Below, one piece after another: positions 1 through 7,197 of a stretch of DNA of 64,000 nucleotides; the first letter of the stretch is position 1; each line of letters opens with the position of its first letter. Under the pieces are notes generated by a model. That model was not told where the DNA came from, did no database searches, and worked only from the letters and a program-made list of their open reading frames with translations. The position numbers and the translations under genes are program-made. The stretch comes from Flavivirga sp. 57AJ16 (GTDB taxonomy: Bacteria > Bacteroidota > Bacteroidia > Flavobacteriales > Flavobacteriaceae): assembly GCF_028736925.1 (NCBI RefSeq), contig NZ_JAQZAT010000002.1, positions 248,001-312,000 of the forward strand, written 5' to 3'.

Positions 1-2
1 GA

Positions 3-212
3 TTTTTAATATTGACAATATCTTTTGCTGTTTTATCTTGTAGACAAACTAAAGAAGAAAAAACAGGTAAAACGCCTGAAGCGGCTCAAGAAAACATTAA
101 TGAGTACGAGCAAAATTTTGAAGAGGACGAAGTAGAGGATGAGTCAATAGAAAAAGAGGTTGAAGATATCCCTGAAAAAGAACAAACAGAGGATGATGAA
201 TCCAATTTATAG
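3..212 (+). CDS. Acidic lipoprotein, 5' end outside window
   Basis: The reading frame is open to the window edge, so the start codon lies upstream. The visible N-terminus is hydrophobic and ends in a lipobox-like AVLSC, which suggests a lipoprotein signal peptide cut before Cys. The mature part (about 55 residues) is almost entirely charged: a short Lys/Glu segment followed by a Glu/Asp-rich low-complexity tail with no folded domain visible. Such tails are common in small Bacteroidetes surface lipoproteins of unknown role. A good hairpin terminator follows. Function is unknown. The lipoprotein call is inferred from the partial signal peptide. Confidence 0.6.
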   Translation, partial: FLILTISFAVLSCRQTKEEKTGKTPEAAQENINEYEQNFEEDEVEDESIEKEVEDIPEKEQTEDDESNL

Positions 213-234
213 GAAAGTTGTTCTTTAAATAATG

Positions 235-270
235 TAGAGGTGCTTTTAAAAAAGGCATCTCTTTTTTTTT
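235..270 (+). terminator. Rho-independent terminator after the acidic lipoprotein
   Basis: A stem of AGAGGTGC-TTTT pairs with AAAAGGCATCTCT (one wobble, one bulge) and is followed by a run of T. It lies just after the stop codon at 212, so it most likely ends that transcript. Confidence 0.7.
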
Positions 271-494
271 ATATTCTAGTTAAGGTTTTTAAACAAAAAT
301 ATGCAGTTTTATTGACCATTTCAAATGCGAAATGACATTAATTTATGTTGAGCATAGCCGAAGTAAACCTCTATGGTTCTGCCTTGAGGATAGTTCGTTT
401 CAAGAAATTGTTTTATTTGCAAAAAGCCAGAACTTGCATTCTGGCTTCAACAGATTTATCAAGCAAAATGCTCGATTTCAAGAACCTCAACTAT

Positions 495-662
495 ATAATA
501 CCAATTATGAATTAAAATACGCTATTCAAACTCATTCATTGATTTGTTTTATCACTTTACTCATCATTTCCATAGCTTAGGCTATCAAATAACACGCAGC
601 AGGCAAAAACAAATAAGCAATATCGTTTTCTGTTGCTCATTTTAATTCATAATTGGTATTAT
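495..662. repeat. Inverted-repeat-bounded intergenic element (168 bp)
   Basis: A perfect 24-bp inverted repeat bounds the element: the left arm is 495-518 and the right arm 639-662 (core CCAATTATGAATTAAAAT). About 120 bp lie between the arms. The right flank (665-692, TTTTGAAGCATA then AAAAG..CAAAT) recurs inside the element at 2352-2527, so the two are related. The rest of the 213-731 gap holds only an implausible 82-codon ORF. It could be a miniature transposon-like repeat or a long RNA hairpin. No protein is encoded. Confidence 0.7.
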
Positions 663-731
663 TCTTTTGAAGCATAGATGAAAAAGGGCAAATATTAATT
701 CGAGTTGGTATTTCTGTAATGTCTTCTACAT

Positions 732-1004
732 TTATTCACAATAATCACCTTCACAATCTATATTATCGTTTGGAGGGATTAGAAATGAATCGTCATATAC
801 ATCATTAATTATATTGTTAACAGATGCCATTTTTATTAAAAAAAGAGTGTCATTTATTATTATTTTTACACGATCTTCCATTTCTTTTTCAACTTCAGAA
901 AAACGAATAACATCACTTTCTTTAAAACCTTTTTTGTAAGTTAGTGCTACTGCTTTTATAACTTCTGGATCTAGATAACTAAAATCTACCTTTACTTTTT
1001 TCAT
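732..1004 (-). CDS. Small conserved-looking hypothetical protein (90 aa)
   Basis: The 90-residue protein starts at an ATG (MKKVKVDFSYL) and has no signal peptide or membrane segment. The N-terminal 55 residues are mixed charged and hydrophobic and predicted to be alpha/beta. The C-terminus is acidic and ends with a pair of Cys (CEGDYCE). It stands alone, transcribed away from trxB. I do not recognise the family. The natural-looking composition and proper start make it likely real, but nothing indicates a role. Confidence 0.5.
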   Translation of the reverse strand: MKKVKVDFSYLDPEVIKAVALTYKKGFKESDVIRFSEVEKEMEDRVKIIINDTLFLIKMASVNNIINDVYDDSFLIPPNDNIDCEGDYCE

Positions 1005-1319
1005 TTTATCTATAAAGTATATATAACATTACGACAATAAACTAAAGAAAGGGTCACCATTTATTTTGGCTATTTTATGCTTTTTTTTGAAATTTTAACA
1101 AAGAAGTTGAAAGTGTTACCGGTTCGTTTCAAGAAACTCTTTATTAGATCTATCTACTACTAAAATTCAAACATTTTTGTTTTTATAATTTCGCGTGTTG
1201 AAGGTTTCTTTTTATGGATAGCTTGCGCTTGATTACGAGACATAAAATCATTATAGATTTTATATATAGGGTTATAACAACTGTTAATAACTTCTATGTA
1301 AGATTTGCACCAAAAATTC

Positions 1320-1327
1320 TACTTTTG
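1320..1327 (+). promoter_or_regulatory. Candidate -7 box for trxB
   Basis: TACTTTTG matches the Bacteroidetes -7 consensus TAnnTTTG and sits 24 bp before the trxB start. No TTG lies at the ideal spacing upstream, so support is weak. I see nothing else in the 1005-1351 gap. Confidence 0.3.
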
Positions 1328-1351
1328 TTTTAATTAAATTTTACAAGTACT

Positions 1352-2302
1352 ATGTCTGATACAATAGAAAAAATAAAGTGTTTAATTATAGGTTCTGGAC
1401 CAGCTGGCTATACAGCAGCTATTTATGCAGCAAGGGCTAATATGTCACCTATATTATATCAAGGGACGCAACCAGGCGGGCAATTAACAACAACAAATGA
1501 AGTTGAGAATTTTCCAGGTTATCCAGAAGGTGTAACCGGACCGGAAATGATGATCGAATTACAAAAACAAGCAGAACGTTTTGAAACCGATGTACGTGAT
1601 GGTTGGGTTACAAAAGTTGATTTTTCTGGTGATGTTCATAAAGTATGGGTTAATGGCACCAAAGAAATTCATTGTGATACCGTCATAATTTCTACAGGAG
1701 CATCGGCTAAATATTTAGGACTGGATTCTGAACAAAAATATTTAAAACTAGGTGGAGGTGTATCTGCCTGTGCTGTGTGTGACGGATTCTTTTATAAAAA
1801 TCAAGAAGTAGTCATAGTTGGAGCAGGGGATTCTGCTTGCGAGGAAGCCCATTATTTATCTAAGTTGTGTACTAAGGTAACCATGTTGGTAAGACGTGAT
1901 GAATTTAGAGCGTCCAAAATTATGGCTGCCAGGGTTCAGAAGACTGAGAATATTGAAATACTATTTAATACGGAAACCGATGAGGTCTTGGGTGATGGGC
2001 AAGTGGTTACTGGCGTTAGGGTTTTTAATAATAAAACCAATGAAAAACATGACATTCCAGCAACTGGATTTTTTGTAGCCATTGGGCATAAACCCAATAC
2101 AGATATTTTTAAGGATTTCTTGGATTTAGATGAAACAGGATATATTATTAATAAGCCTGGTACCTCTAAAACCAATGTTGACGGTGTTTTTGTATCAGGA
2201 GATGCGGCAGATCATGTGTATAGGCAAGCAGTGACAGCAGCAGGGACAGGTTGTATGGCAGCGTTAGATGCTGAACGTTATTTAGCAGCTAAAGAGCATT
2301 AA
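1352..2302 (+). CDS. trxB: Thioredoxin reductase (NADPH)
   Basis: A flavoenzyme that passes electrons from NADPH through FAD and a redox-active disulfide to thioredoxin in the cytoplasm. The sequence has the FAD-binding GSGPAG motif (residues 14-19), the NADPH-binding GAGDSACEEA (157-166) with the following RR pair near 181, the redox centre CAVC (Cys140/Cys143), and the C-terminal GDAAD FAD motif. Its 316 residues match the usual low-molecular-weight TrxB length. The CxxC spacer is AV where AT is more common, a conservative change. It is monocistronic, followed by its own terminator at 2318. This is a core housekeeping gene. Confidence 0.97.
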   Translation: MSDTIEKIKCLIIGSGPAGYTAAIYAARANMSPILYQGTQPGGQLTTTNEVENFPGYPEGVTGPEMMIELQKQAERFETDVRDGWVTKVDFSGDVHKVWVNGTKEIHCDTVIISTGASAKYLGLDSEQKYLKLGGGVSACAVCDGFFYKNQEVVIVGAGDSACEEAHYLSKLCTKVTMLVRRDEFRASKIMAARVQKTENIEILFNTETDEVLGDGQVVTGVRVFNNKTNEKHDIPATGFFVAIGHKPNTDIFKDFLDLDETGYIINKPGTSKTNVDGVFVSGDAADHVYRQAVTAAGTGCMAALDAERYLAAKEH

Positions 2303-2317
2303 TAATACTATTTACAT

Positions 2318-2347
2318 GCCTGGTTATTTGGTATAACTGGGCTTTTT
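2318..2347 (+). terminator. trxB terminator
   Basis: A nine-base-pair stem (GCCTGGTTA with TAACTGGGC, two G-T wobbles) with a seven-base loop is followed by TTTTT, 15 bp after the trxB stop codon. Confidence 0.75.
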
Positions 2348-2351
2348 ATAA

Positions 2352-2527
2352 CATTTTCACTTTAAAACTACTCAAAAAAAAATACAGTTCTTTTTTGTTA
2401 AGGCAAAAAAGAAAAGCAAGTGATCAGCTTGACTGGGTAGCAAACATAGTCTAGCTGCGTTTAAGTTTTATTTTGAAGCATAAACGGAAAAGAACAAATT
2501 TTAGTGGGCAATTTTAAAGTGAAAATG
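2352..2527. repeat. Inverted-repeat-bounded intergenic element (176 bp)
   Basis: Perfect 16-bp inverted arms, CATTTTCACTTTAAAA (2352-2367) and its complement (2512-2527), bound the segment. Inside, TTTTGAAGCATA followed by GAAAAG and CAAAT resembles the flank of the 495-662 element, and both right arms lead into GGTATTATTCT. It lies between the trxB terminator and the convergent lipoprotein gene, almost touching that gene's stop codon. Confidence 0.65.
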
Positions 2528-2530
2528 GTA

Positions 2531-2998
2531 TTATTCTAAGCGTCTATAGTTTTCTGCAAAAATAGGATGCCTTTCACTATCCATTTGAATTTGAGTAAAG
2601 GTGTTATCTTCCAAAATAATATCAAATATAAATTCATTTGAATTTTCTGTAATGTTCATTGATCGAGATCCATATTCAAGAACTTCAATTAACTGACCAT
2701 CTTCAATCTTATAATCACCATAGCCAAACCATTCAACGGAATCTGAAGTTCGCAACCTATTCCACATGACTTTAGTGCCAGAGTACATTTTAATTTGCTT
2801 TGTGGTAGCTGAGGATTTTATGGTATCTACCGAACCATCTTGTCTGTAATTTAAATAGCTAACAATTTCCCATGTTCCTTCAAGAGAAGGCGGCTTATCT
2901 GTGACTTCCATATTGTTTTTTTTCGAAACAGTTTCAGTGTTGTTTTTACAGGAAATAAAAAGAGATGTCGATATTAAAAGAAGAAGAAGTGATTTCAT
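2531..2998 (-). CDS. Lipocalin-like lipoprotein
   Basis: A 155-residue protein with a clear lipoprotein signal (Leu-rich core, lipobox LFISC, Cys17). After a short polar linker comes a segment starting LEGTWEIVSYL, a pattern typical of small Bacteroidetes lipocalin-like proteins whose barrel begins with a GxW motif. The rest is predicted beta-strands with a YGDYKIEDGQLIEV stretch. It probably sits at the outer membrane. The ligand is unknown, and the lipocalin fold is inferred from one motif and length. Confidence 0.7.
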   Translation of the reverse strand: MKSLLLLLISTSLFISCKNNTETVSKKNNMEVTDKPPSLEGTWEIVSYLNYRQDGSVDTIKSSATTKQIKMYSGTKVMWNRLRTSDSVEWFGYGDYKIEDGQLIEVLEYGSRSMNITENSNEFIFDIILEDNTFTQIQMDSERHPIFAENYRRLE

Positions 2999-3178
2999 AA
3001 TATATAGGATTTAAATGAAATTACTACAAGTTACGAAAAAACATGTATAAACTAATTGTTGTAGGTTAAAATTATATCTAATATGAAGATCTTCACATAA
3101 ATACAAAATGTGTTTAGTTTGGAAGCTATGATATATGTAATTTAGTGTTATAAATTTTTATAATAAGAGCTCATAAAA

Positions 3179-3209
3179 TTGTATATATTTTAATAAGGTT
3201 TTATTTTTG
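3179..3209 (+). promoter_or_regulatory. Bacteroidetes-type promoter upstream of the tRNA-Pro array
   Basis: TTG (3179-3181), a 20-bp spacer, and TATTTTTG (3202-3209) fit the Bacteroidetes consensus TTG-N19/20-TAnnTTTG. The expected transcription start falls just before 3221, where the first tRNA-like segment begins. No comparable promoter precedes the intact tRNA at 3819. Confidence 0.6.
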
Positions 3210-3220
3210 CCATATTAAAA

Positions 3221-3268
3221 CGGGATGTGGCGCAGTCCGGTTAGCGTATCACGCCGGTGGCGTGATGG
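3221..3268 (+). other. tRNA-Pro-like 5' part, copy 1
   Basis: Bases 1-26 equal those of the intact tRNA-Pro (acceptor 5' strand, D-arm). The anticodon arm differs but still forms a perfect five-pair stem (TCACG/CGTGA), with loop CCGGTGG lacking the invariant T33. The variable loop TGGTC is the same as in the tRNA. The T-arm and acceptor 3' strand are missing, so it cannot be a working tRNA. An in-frame ATG of the following nuclease ORF (3265) lies inside the structure. Confidence 0.85.
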
Positions 3269-3279
3269 TCCAAGTATGT

Positions 3280-3516
3280 ATGAGTTATGTTGTTTACATA
3301 TTGTATAGTGAAATACTTGACAGATACTATGCAGGTCAAACAAAGGACATTGTTGGACGTCTTGCCGTTCACAACCAAGGAGGAAAAAAATATACGACCA
3401 AGGGTATTCCCTGGAAGTTGATAAAAACATATAGATGTTCAGATCGTTCAGAAGCTGTCCGTTTAGAACGAAAAGTAAAAAAGAGAGGTATTGCAAGGTA
3501 CCTTCAAGATAAATAA
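3280..3516 (+). CDS. Small GIY-YIG family nuclease, copy 1
   Basis: A compact protein of 78 residues from the ATG at 3280 (MSYVVYILYS). The frame is open back to GTG 3262 and ATG 3265 within the tRNA-like segment. YVYIL near the N-terminus and YYAGQT about 12 residues later are the two halves of the GIY-YIG core. RLAVHN supplies the catalytic Arg region and LERKVKK the downstream Glu. This is the short UvrC-like/UPF0213-like type common in Flavobacteria, in which DNA nicking is presumed but rarely tested. It is fused in layout to a tRNA-Pro 5' part and duplicated perfectly in tandem. Role inferred: a selfish or homing-like nuclease of the tRNA locus. Confidence 0.8.
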   Translation: MSYVVYILYSEILDRYYAGQTKDIVGRLAVHNQGGKKYTTKGIPWKLIKTYRCSDRSEAVRLERKVKKRGIARYLQDK

Positions 3517-3519
3517 ATT

Positions 3520-3567
3520 CGGGATGTGGCGCAGTCCGGTTAGCGTATCACGCCGGTGGCGTGATGG
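3520..3567 (+). other. tRNA-Pro-like 5' part, copy 2
   Basis: Identical to the copy at 3221: tRNA-Pro acceptor 5' strand and D-arm, an altered but well-paired anticodon arm, the same variable loop, and no T-arm. It could be an RNase P-independent hairpin leader for the second nuclease ORF, or simply a duplicated remnant. Confidence 0.85.
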
Positions 3568-3578
3568 TCCAAGTATGT

Positions 3579-3815
3579 ATGAGTTATGTTGTTTACATAT
3601 TGTATAGTGAAATACTTGACAGATACTATGCAGGTCAAACAAAGGACATTGTTGGACGTCTTGCCGTTCACAACCAAGGAGGAAAAAAATATACGACCAA
3701 GGGTATTCCCTGGAAGTTGATAAAAACATATAGATGTTCAGATCGTTCAGAAGCTGTCCGTTTAGAACGAAAAGTAAAAAAGAGAGGTATTGCAAGGTAC
3801 CTTCAAGATAAATAA
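3579..3815 (+). CDS. Small GIY-YIG family nuclease, copy 2
   Basis: Identical in sequence to the protein at 3280 and placed exactly 299 bp later, four bases before the intact tRNA-Pro. It carries the same GIY-YIG core halves (YVYIL, YYAGQT), Arg and Glu positions. Because the tRNA starts directly after its stop codon, nuclease mRNA and tRNA are probably co-transcribed, and the tRNA would have to be cut out by RNase P. Confidence 0.8.
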   Translation: MSYVVYILYSEILDRYYAGQTKDIVGRLAVHNQGGKKYTTKGIPWKLIKTYRCSDRSEAVRLERKVKKRGIARYLQDK

Positions 3816-3818
3816 ATT

Positions 3819-3893
3819 CGGGATGTGGCGCAGTCCGGTTAGCGTACACGGCTGGGGGCCGTGTGGTCGCAGGTTCAAATCCTGTCATCCCGA
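3819..3893 (+). tRNA. tRNA-Pro (anticodon GGG)
   Basis: A complete 75-nt cloverleaf. The acceptor stem CGGGATG/CATCCCG is perfect with the C1-G72 pair usual for bacterial tRNA-Pro. The D-stem is GCGC/GCGT, the anticodon stem CACGG/CCGTG with loop CTGGGGG (anticodon GGG), and the T-arm GCAGG-TTCAAAT-CCTGT. The discriminator is A73 and CCA is not encoded. Its 3' end is the attachment site of the genomic island that follows. The upstream neighbour is the GIY-YIG tandem, so it has no obvious promoter of its own. Confidence 0.95.
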
Positions 3894-3894
3894 C
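3878..3894 (+). other. Attachment site at tRNA end (attL)
   Basis: AATCCTGTCATCCCGAC covers the 3' strand of the T-stem, the acceptor 3' strand and the discriminator of tRNA-Pro. Integration here keeps the tRNA intact. Confidence 0.85.
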
Positions 3895-3993
3895 GAACCC
3901 TATTTTTATAAAATTAAAACATTGTTAATTGTATGATTTTCAGTGTTTTAATTTTTTTTGATTTCAAAAGAAACCAATTAATATCAACTAAAA

Positions 3994-4014
3994 GGTGTAC
4001 TATTCGGTGAGTCA
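3994..4014 (+). promoter_or_regulatory. Candidate integrase arm-type site, left end
   Basis: GGTGTACTATTCGGTGAGTC lies between the tRNA and the integrase gene. GTGTACTATT and the following GGTGA recur at the far end of the island in the same orientation. The central CTATTCGGT also lies next to two other integrase remnants in the window (23077 and 50971). Confidence 0.5.
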
Positions 4015-4107
4015 TTTCTAATCGGAATTGTCGTAAATTTAAAGAGCTTTTAAGAGCAATTTGACTTTTGTTTTACAACTAAAATTGTTTAACTTAAAAC
4101 TCGTAAA

Positions 4108-5364
4108 ATGCAGACAAACAGTACCTTTTCAATCATTTTCTTCACAAGAAAACCTAAAGGTTTATCGGATGAATTATCAATTTATGCACGTGTAACAGTT
4201 AATGGAAAGCGTTCAGAAATTAGTTTAAAACGAAGCGTTCTAGTGAACGATTGGGATAATAATAAGGCTAGATGTAGGGGGAATACATCAAAAATAAGAC
4301 TTTTAAATGCCTATCTCGATGAGGTATATAGTAAATTATTGGATTGCCATAAGCAATTATTTGCGGAAGATAAAATGGTTTCTGCCAATTCAATAAAAGC
4401 TAGATTCTTGGGTGAAGATGAAAATCATAAGTCATTAAGAGATATTATTGAGTATCATAATTCAAACATGATAGATGTTTTAAAGTTTGGCACCATGAAG
4501 AATTATTATACTACTGAAAAGTATTTATATAAATTTTTGGATAATGAATTAAAGGTAAGCGATATTTATTTAAAGCAACTAAATCATAGATTCATTTGTG
4601 ATTTTGAGATTTTTTTAAGGAATAACAAGAATTCCAAGAATGAATTTACTTTAACCAATAATGGTGTCATGAAACATTTAGAACGCTTTAAAAAAATGAT
4701 AAATCTTGCTTGTAAATTGGAATGGATTAGCAAAAACCCATTTCAAATGTTCCAGTTAAAATTCAAAAAGTTTGATAGAGAGTATCTTTCAGAAAGAGAG
4801 TTGGAACTTATCGAAAATACATTTTTTACAAAAGAGGGTTTAGAACGAGTTAAGGACTGCTTTTTGTTTTCATGCTATACGGGTCTTTCTTATGTAGATG
4901 TCAAAATGCTAAAGAGCAATCATATTACTATGGGCATTGATAACAATTATTGGATTTTTACCAAAAGGGAAAAAACAAATGAAACGGTTAAGATTCCTCT
5001 TTTGCCTAAAGCTCTAGAAATTATAAACAAATACAAAGCCTTTTCCAAACATAATAATGGTGAAAAAGTATTGCCTATTTACTCTAACCAGAAAATTAAT
5101 GTTTATCTAAAGGATATAGCCGAAGATTGTGGTATTCATAAAAATCTAACCTTCCATGTTGCTAGACACACCTTTGCTACAACTGTTATGTTGTCTAATG
5201 GCGTGCCATTAGAAACCGTATCAAAGCTTTTAGGACACACAAAGCTATCTACAACACAAATCTATGCTAGGGTAGTAGAAACCAAAATAAGCGAGGATAT
5301 AAATAATCTATTGGATAGATTTAAAGCGAAAAGGCAACAGCACCAAGTACTAAAACCAAACTAA
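4108..5364 (+). CDS. Tyrosine recombinase / island integrase
   Basis: A 418-residue integrase with an N-terminal arm-binding region (about 1-100), a SAM-like core-binding domain (about 105-215) and a catalytic domain (about 225-395). The catalytic set is Lys near 286, HVAR (His350, Arg353), LLGH (His377) and nucleophile Tyr386. The position of the first catalytic Arg holds Ser261 (TGLSYVD), as in IntDOT-type Bacteroidetes integrases. It should excise and insert the island at the tRNA-Pro 3' end. The gene points away from the tRNA and is intact, so the island may still be mobile, although an excisionase was not recognised. Confidence 0.93.
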   Translation: MQTNSTFSIIFFTRKPKGLSDELSIYARVTVNGKRSEISLKRSVLVNDWDNNKARCRGNTSKIRLLNAYLDEVYSKLLDCHKQLFAEDKMVSANSIKARFLGEDENHKSLRDIIEYHNSNMIDVLKFGTMKNYYTTEKYLYKFLDNELKVSDIYLKQLNHRFICDFEIFLRNNKNSKNEFTLTNNGVMKHLERFKKMINLACKLEWISKNPFQMFQLKFKKFDREYLSERELELIENTFFTKEGLERVKDCFLFSCYTGLSYVDVKMLKSNHITMGIDNNYWIFTKREKTNETVKIPLLPKALEIINKYKAFSKHNNGEKVLPIYSNQKINVYLKDIAEDCGIHKNLTFHVARHTFATTVMLSNGVPLETVSKLLGHTKLSTTQIYARVVETKISEDINNLLDRFKAKRQQHQVLKPN

Positions 5365-5495
5365 TCTTTTTAAGGTAAAAAAAAGCTCTAATAGATATCC
5401 TGCTCATAAAGTAATAAAAGTCAGCTTTAGTAGAATGTGCTATAACGTTTCGCGGGTTTGCGAAATATCTCAAAACCGTTAGTATCAGTAGGTCT

Positions 5496-6281
5496 TTAAT
5501 TCCAGTTGCGAAGTGTAAAATCTATTTCATTCAATTTTTTCAATTCTATAAGCTCTGTAAATACGAAGCCTGTTCCAATAATTTCTCTAGCTTGATTTAT
5601 TAAATATTCCATATTAGAATCTGCTTTGTAAGTTGCTGCAATGAAGAAATTTAATCCGGTCATACTTAGATGATAAAAGCCGTATTCTTCTAAAATATTA
5701 AGTGTGTAATCATTAAAAGAAAGTTCAAATGGCGTTTCAAAATCTCCCATTAACCTCACTCCATCATTATTTTTTAAATAATATAAAGGTAGTTCACCAT
5801 TATCATGTCTTACAAACTGCCTTATTCTTTCAAATTTATTATCAAGTGCAAGTTGAGTGTTTCTGTGATATTCTTGAAGGAAAATGTTGTAAATGCCTCT
5901 TTTGAATTTTCGAGTTAGCTCATTTGCATATTGAGCGTTTCGAATATAGTCGACATTAAGTTTAAGTGTTCTGCTTGTGTGATAATAACTGAAAAATTGA
6001 GATTTAAAATTTTTCCAAGAATTTGAATCCTTCTTATGTATTAGCAAAAATTTATGGACATTGAAAAATTCTTTCAAGACTTTATCTACGGAAAACGTTA
6101 CTTTACTGAATTTGTCATCACTACCAAAAAAGCTATTACAAGAATCACAAATATCAAATCCTATATTGTGAGGATTTAAAGTCTTTGGAATTGTGTGTGG
6201 TTTTGTGTTGAATTCCACTTCTGGCTTTGATTGTAAACACCAAATACATTTCCCTTTTTTAATATATTCTGGTTTATTCAT
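5496..6281 (-). CDS. HNH endonuclease-like protein
   Basis: A 261-residue cytoplasmic protein with an N-terminal zinc/HNH signature: Cys12-x2-Cys15, His29 in HTIPK, then Cys45-x2-Cys48-Asn49. This spacing matches the HNH_5-like group in which two CxxC pairs hold zinc and the HxIPK His plus a later Asn form the beta-beta-alpha-metal nuclease site. The remaining 200 residues are alpha/beta with no recognised domain and may sense or bind a partner. It is the last of a minus-strand series of single genes with long spacers, near the integrase. A defence nuclease role is inferred from domain and context. Confidence 0.7.
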   Translation of the reverse strand: MNKPEYIKKGKCIWCLQSKPEVEFNTKPHTIPKTLNPHNIGFDICDSCNSFFGSDDKFSKVTFSVDKVLKEFFNVHKFLLIHKKDSNSWKNFKSQFFSYYHTSRTLKLNVDYIRNAQYANELTRKFKRGIYNIFLQEYHRNTQLALDNKFERIRQFVRHDNGELPLYYLKNNDGVRLMGDFETPFELSFNDYTLNILEEYGFYHLSMTGLNFFIAATYKADSNMEYLINQAREIIGTGFVFTELIELKKLNEIDFTLRNWN

Positions 6282-6358
6282 GGTTTCTCAAACTTGCTTT
6301 GGGAAATCAGCTATGATCTTCCGCGAGGAAATTCAGCTGCAATGAGCTATTCATTTTG

Positions 6359-7051
6359 TTACCTGCTGTTAATATTTAAATTTTCATTGAATTCGGTGAA
6401 CTTTGATATTTGACCTTCATAATTATTCTTAGTACTTCCTCCTTTTACTATTTTCTCTTCTTGAACAACAGATTCTATTCGAATGTAGATTGAAAATCCA
6501 ATATCAGGTTTTTCCATGAAGTCTTTTTTATTCTCTTTCCTTAGGATGAAGTTATTTTTATATAGGTGTGAATCATTATTTTCGATTGCTCTGAAATATG
6601 CTGACATAGATTTTCCTCCATTTTGTAAGTTGGCAATATATCTTTCCATAAAGTCAACTGTATAATCTAATTCACCAATTAACTGATTTATGTAAAAGCC
6701 CATAAAGATTGGTTTTTCAATTCTATCGTAATATCTTATCCTAAATGCATTTTGCAATATGTCTAAGAAAACAGGATCAAATTTTACGGTAACATCATTA
6801 TTAACTGTGGATAGAAGTTTTTTGAGTGATTCAAATCTGTCTAAATGGAAATGATATTTTTCCCTTTTTTTGAGATTAAATACAATAATAGCTTTCAGAT
6901 ATTTTTCGACTGATGTACTTGCAAGTGTTAGTCCCTGAATTATCAAATGGTTATTAAGTAATAAACGAGATGCAATATAATCGCGATAACCAAGGTCTAC
7001 TAGCCAATGTCCTTTATAAAGTTTTTCAGTCCATGTAATCGAATTGTTCAT
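6359..7051 (-). CDS. HEPN-like protein (230 aa)
   Basis: The first 150 residues look like an all-helical HEPN fold. ASTSVEKYLKAIIVFN is the typical second helix of HEPN proteins, and KREKYHFHLDRF supplies an R-x5-H that could be the HEPN catalytic Rx4-6H motif. The C-terminal 80 residues are polar and perhaps beta-rich, ending in a disordered Asn-rich tail. HEPN proteins are often toxin RNases or partners of nucleotidyltransferases, but no nucleotidyltransferase is adjacent. The spacers on both sides are long, so it is probably expressed by itself. The HEPN assignment is by eye and moderate. Confidence 0.55.
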   Translation of the reverse strand: MNNSITWTEKLYKGHWLVDLGYRDYIASRLLLNNHLIIQGLTLASTSVEKYLKAIIVFNLKKREKYHFHLDRFESLKKLLSTVNNDVTVKFDPVFLDILQNAFRIRYYDRIEKPIFMGFYINQLIGELDYTVDFMERYIANLQNGGKSMSAYFRAIENNDSHLYKNNFILRKENKKDFMEKPDIGFSIYIRIESVVQEEKIVKGGSTKNNYEGQISKFTEFNENLNINSR

Positions 7052-7197
7052 AGTAGTTTCATGTAACGGTTCGTCTTTGAATAGTTGCGTGGGTAGTAAT
7101 TAATTTTGCAAGTACACATCAAAATGAAAATCCACACGGATTTTTCCGAGTGGGCGAGAACCAAGAAAATATTTTTAAACGGTGTTAGCAATTGGCT

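Larger units (their letters stand above)
3221..3818 (+). repeat. Two identical 299-bp tandem units (tRNA 5' part + GIY-YIG ORF)
   Basis: Unit 1 is 3221-3519 and unit 2 is 3520-3818. I see no base differences between them. Each begins with CGGGATGTGGCGCAGTCCGG, the 5' end of the tRNA-Pro gene that follows at 3819. So the tRNA 5' end occurs three times at an exact 299-bp period. Perfect identity implies recent duplication or ongoing homogenisation. Confidence 0.95.

Noticed and set aside
332-580. 82-codon plus-strand ORF
   Set aside because: It overlaps the inverted-repeat element, has no plausible domain or signal, and its composition reads like translated intergenic repeat.
3215-3888. Minus-strand ORFs of 93 and 141 codons opposite the tRNA/GIY-YIG array
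   Set aside because: They are antisense shadows of the tandem units and the tRNA.
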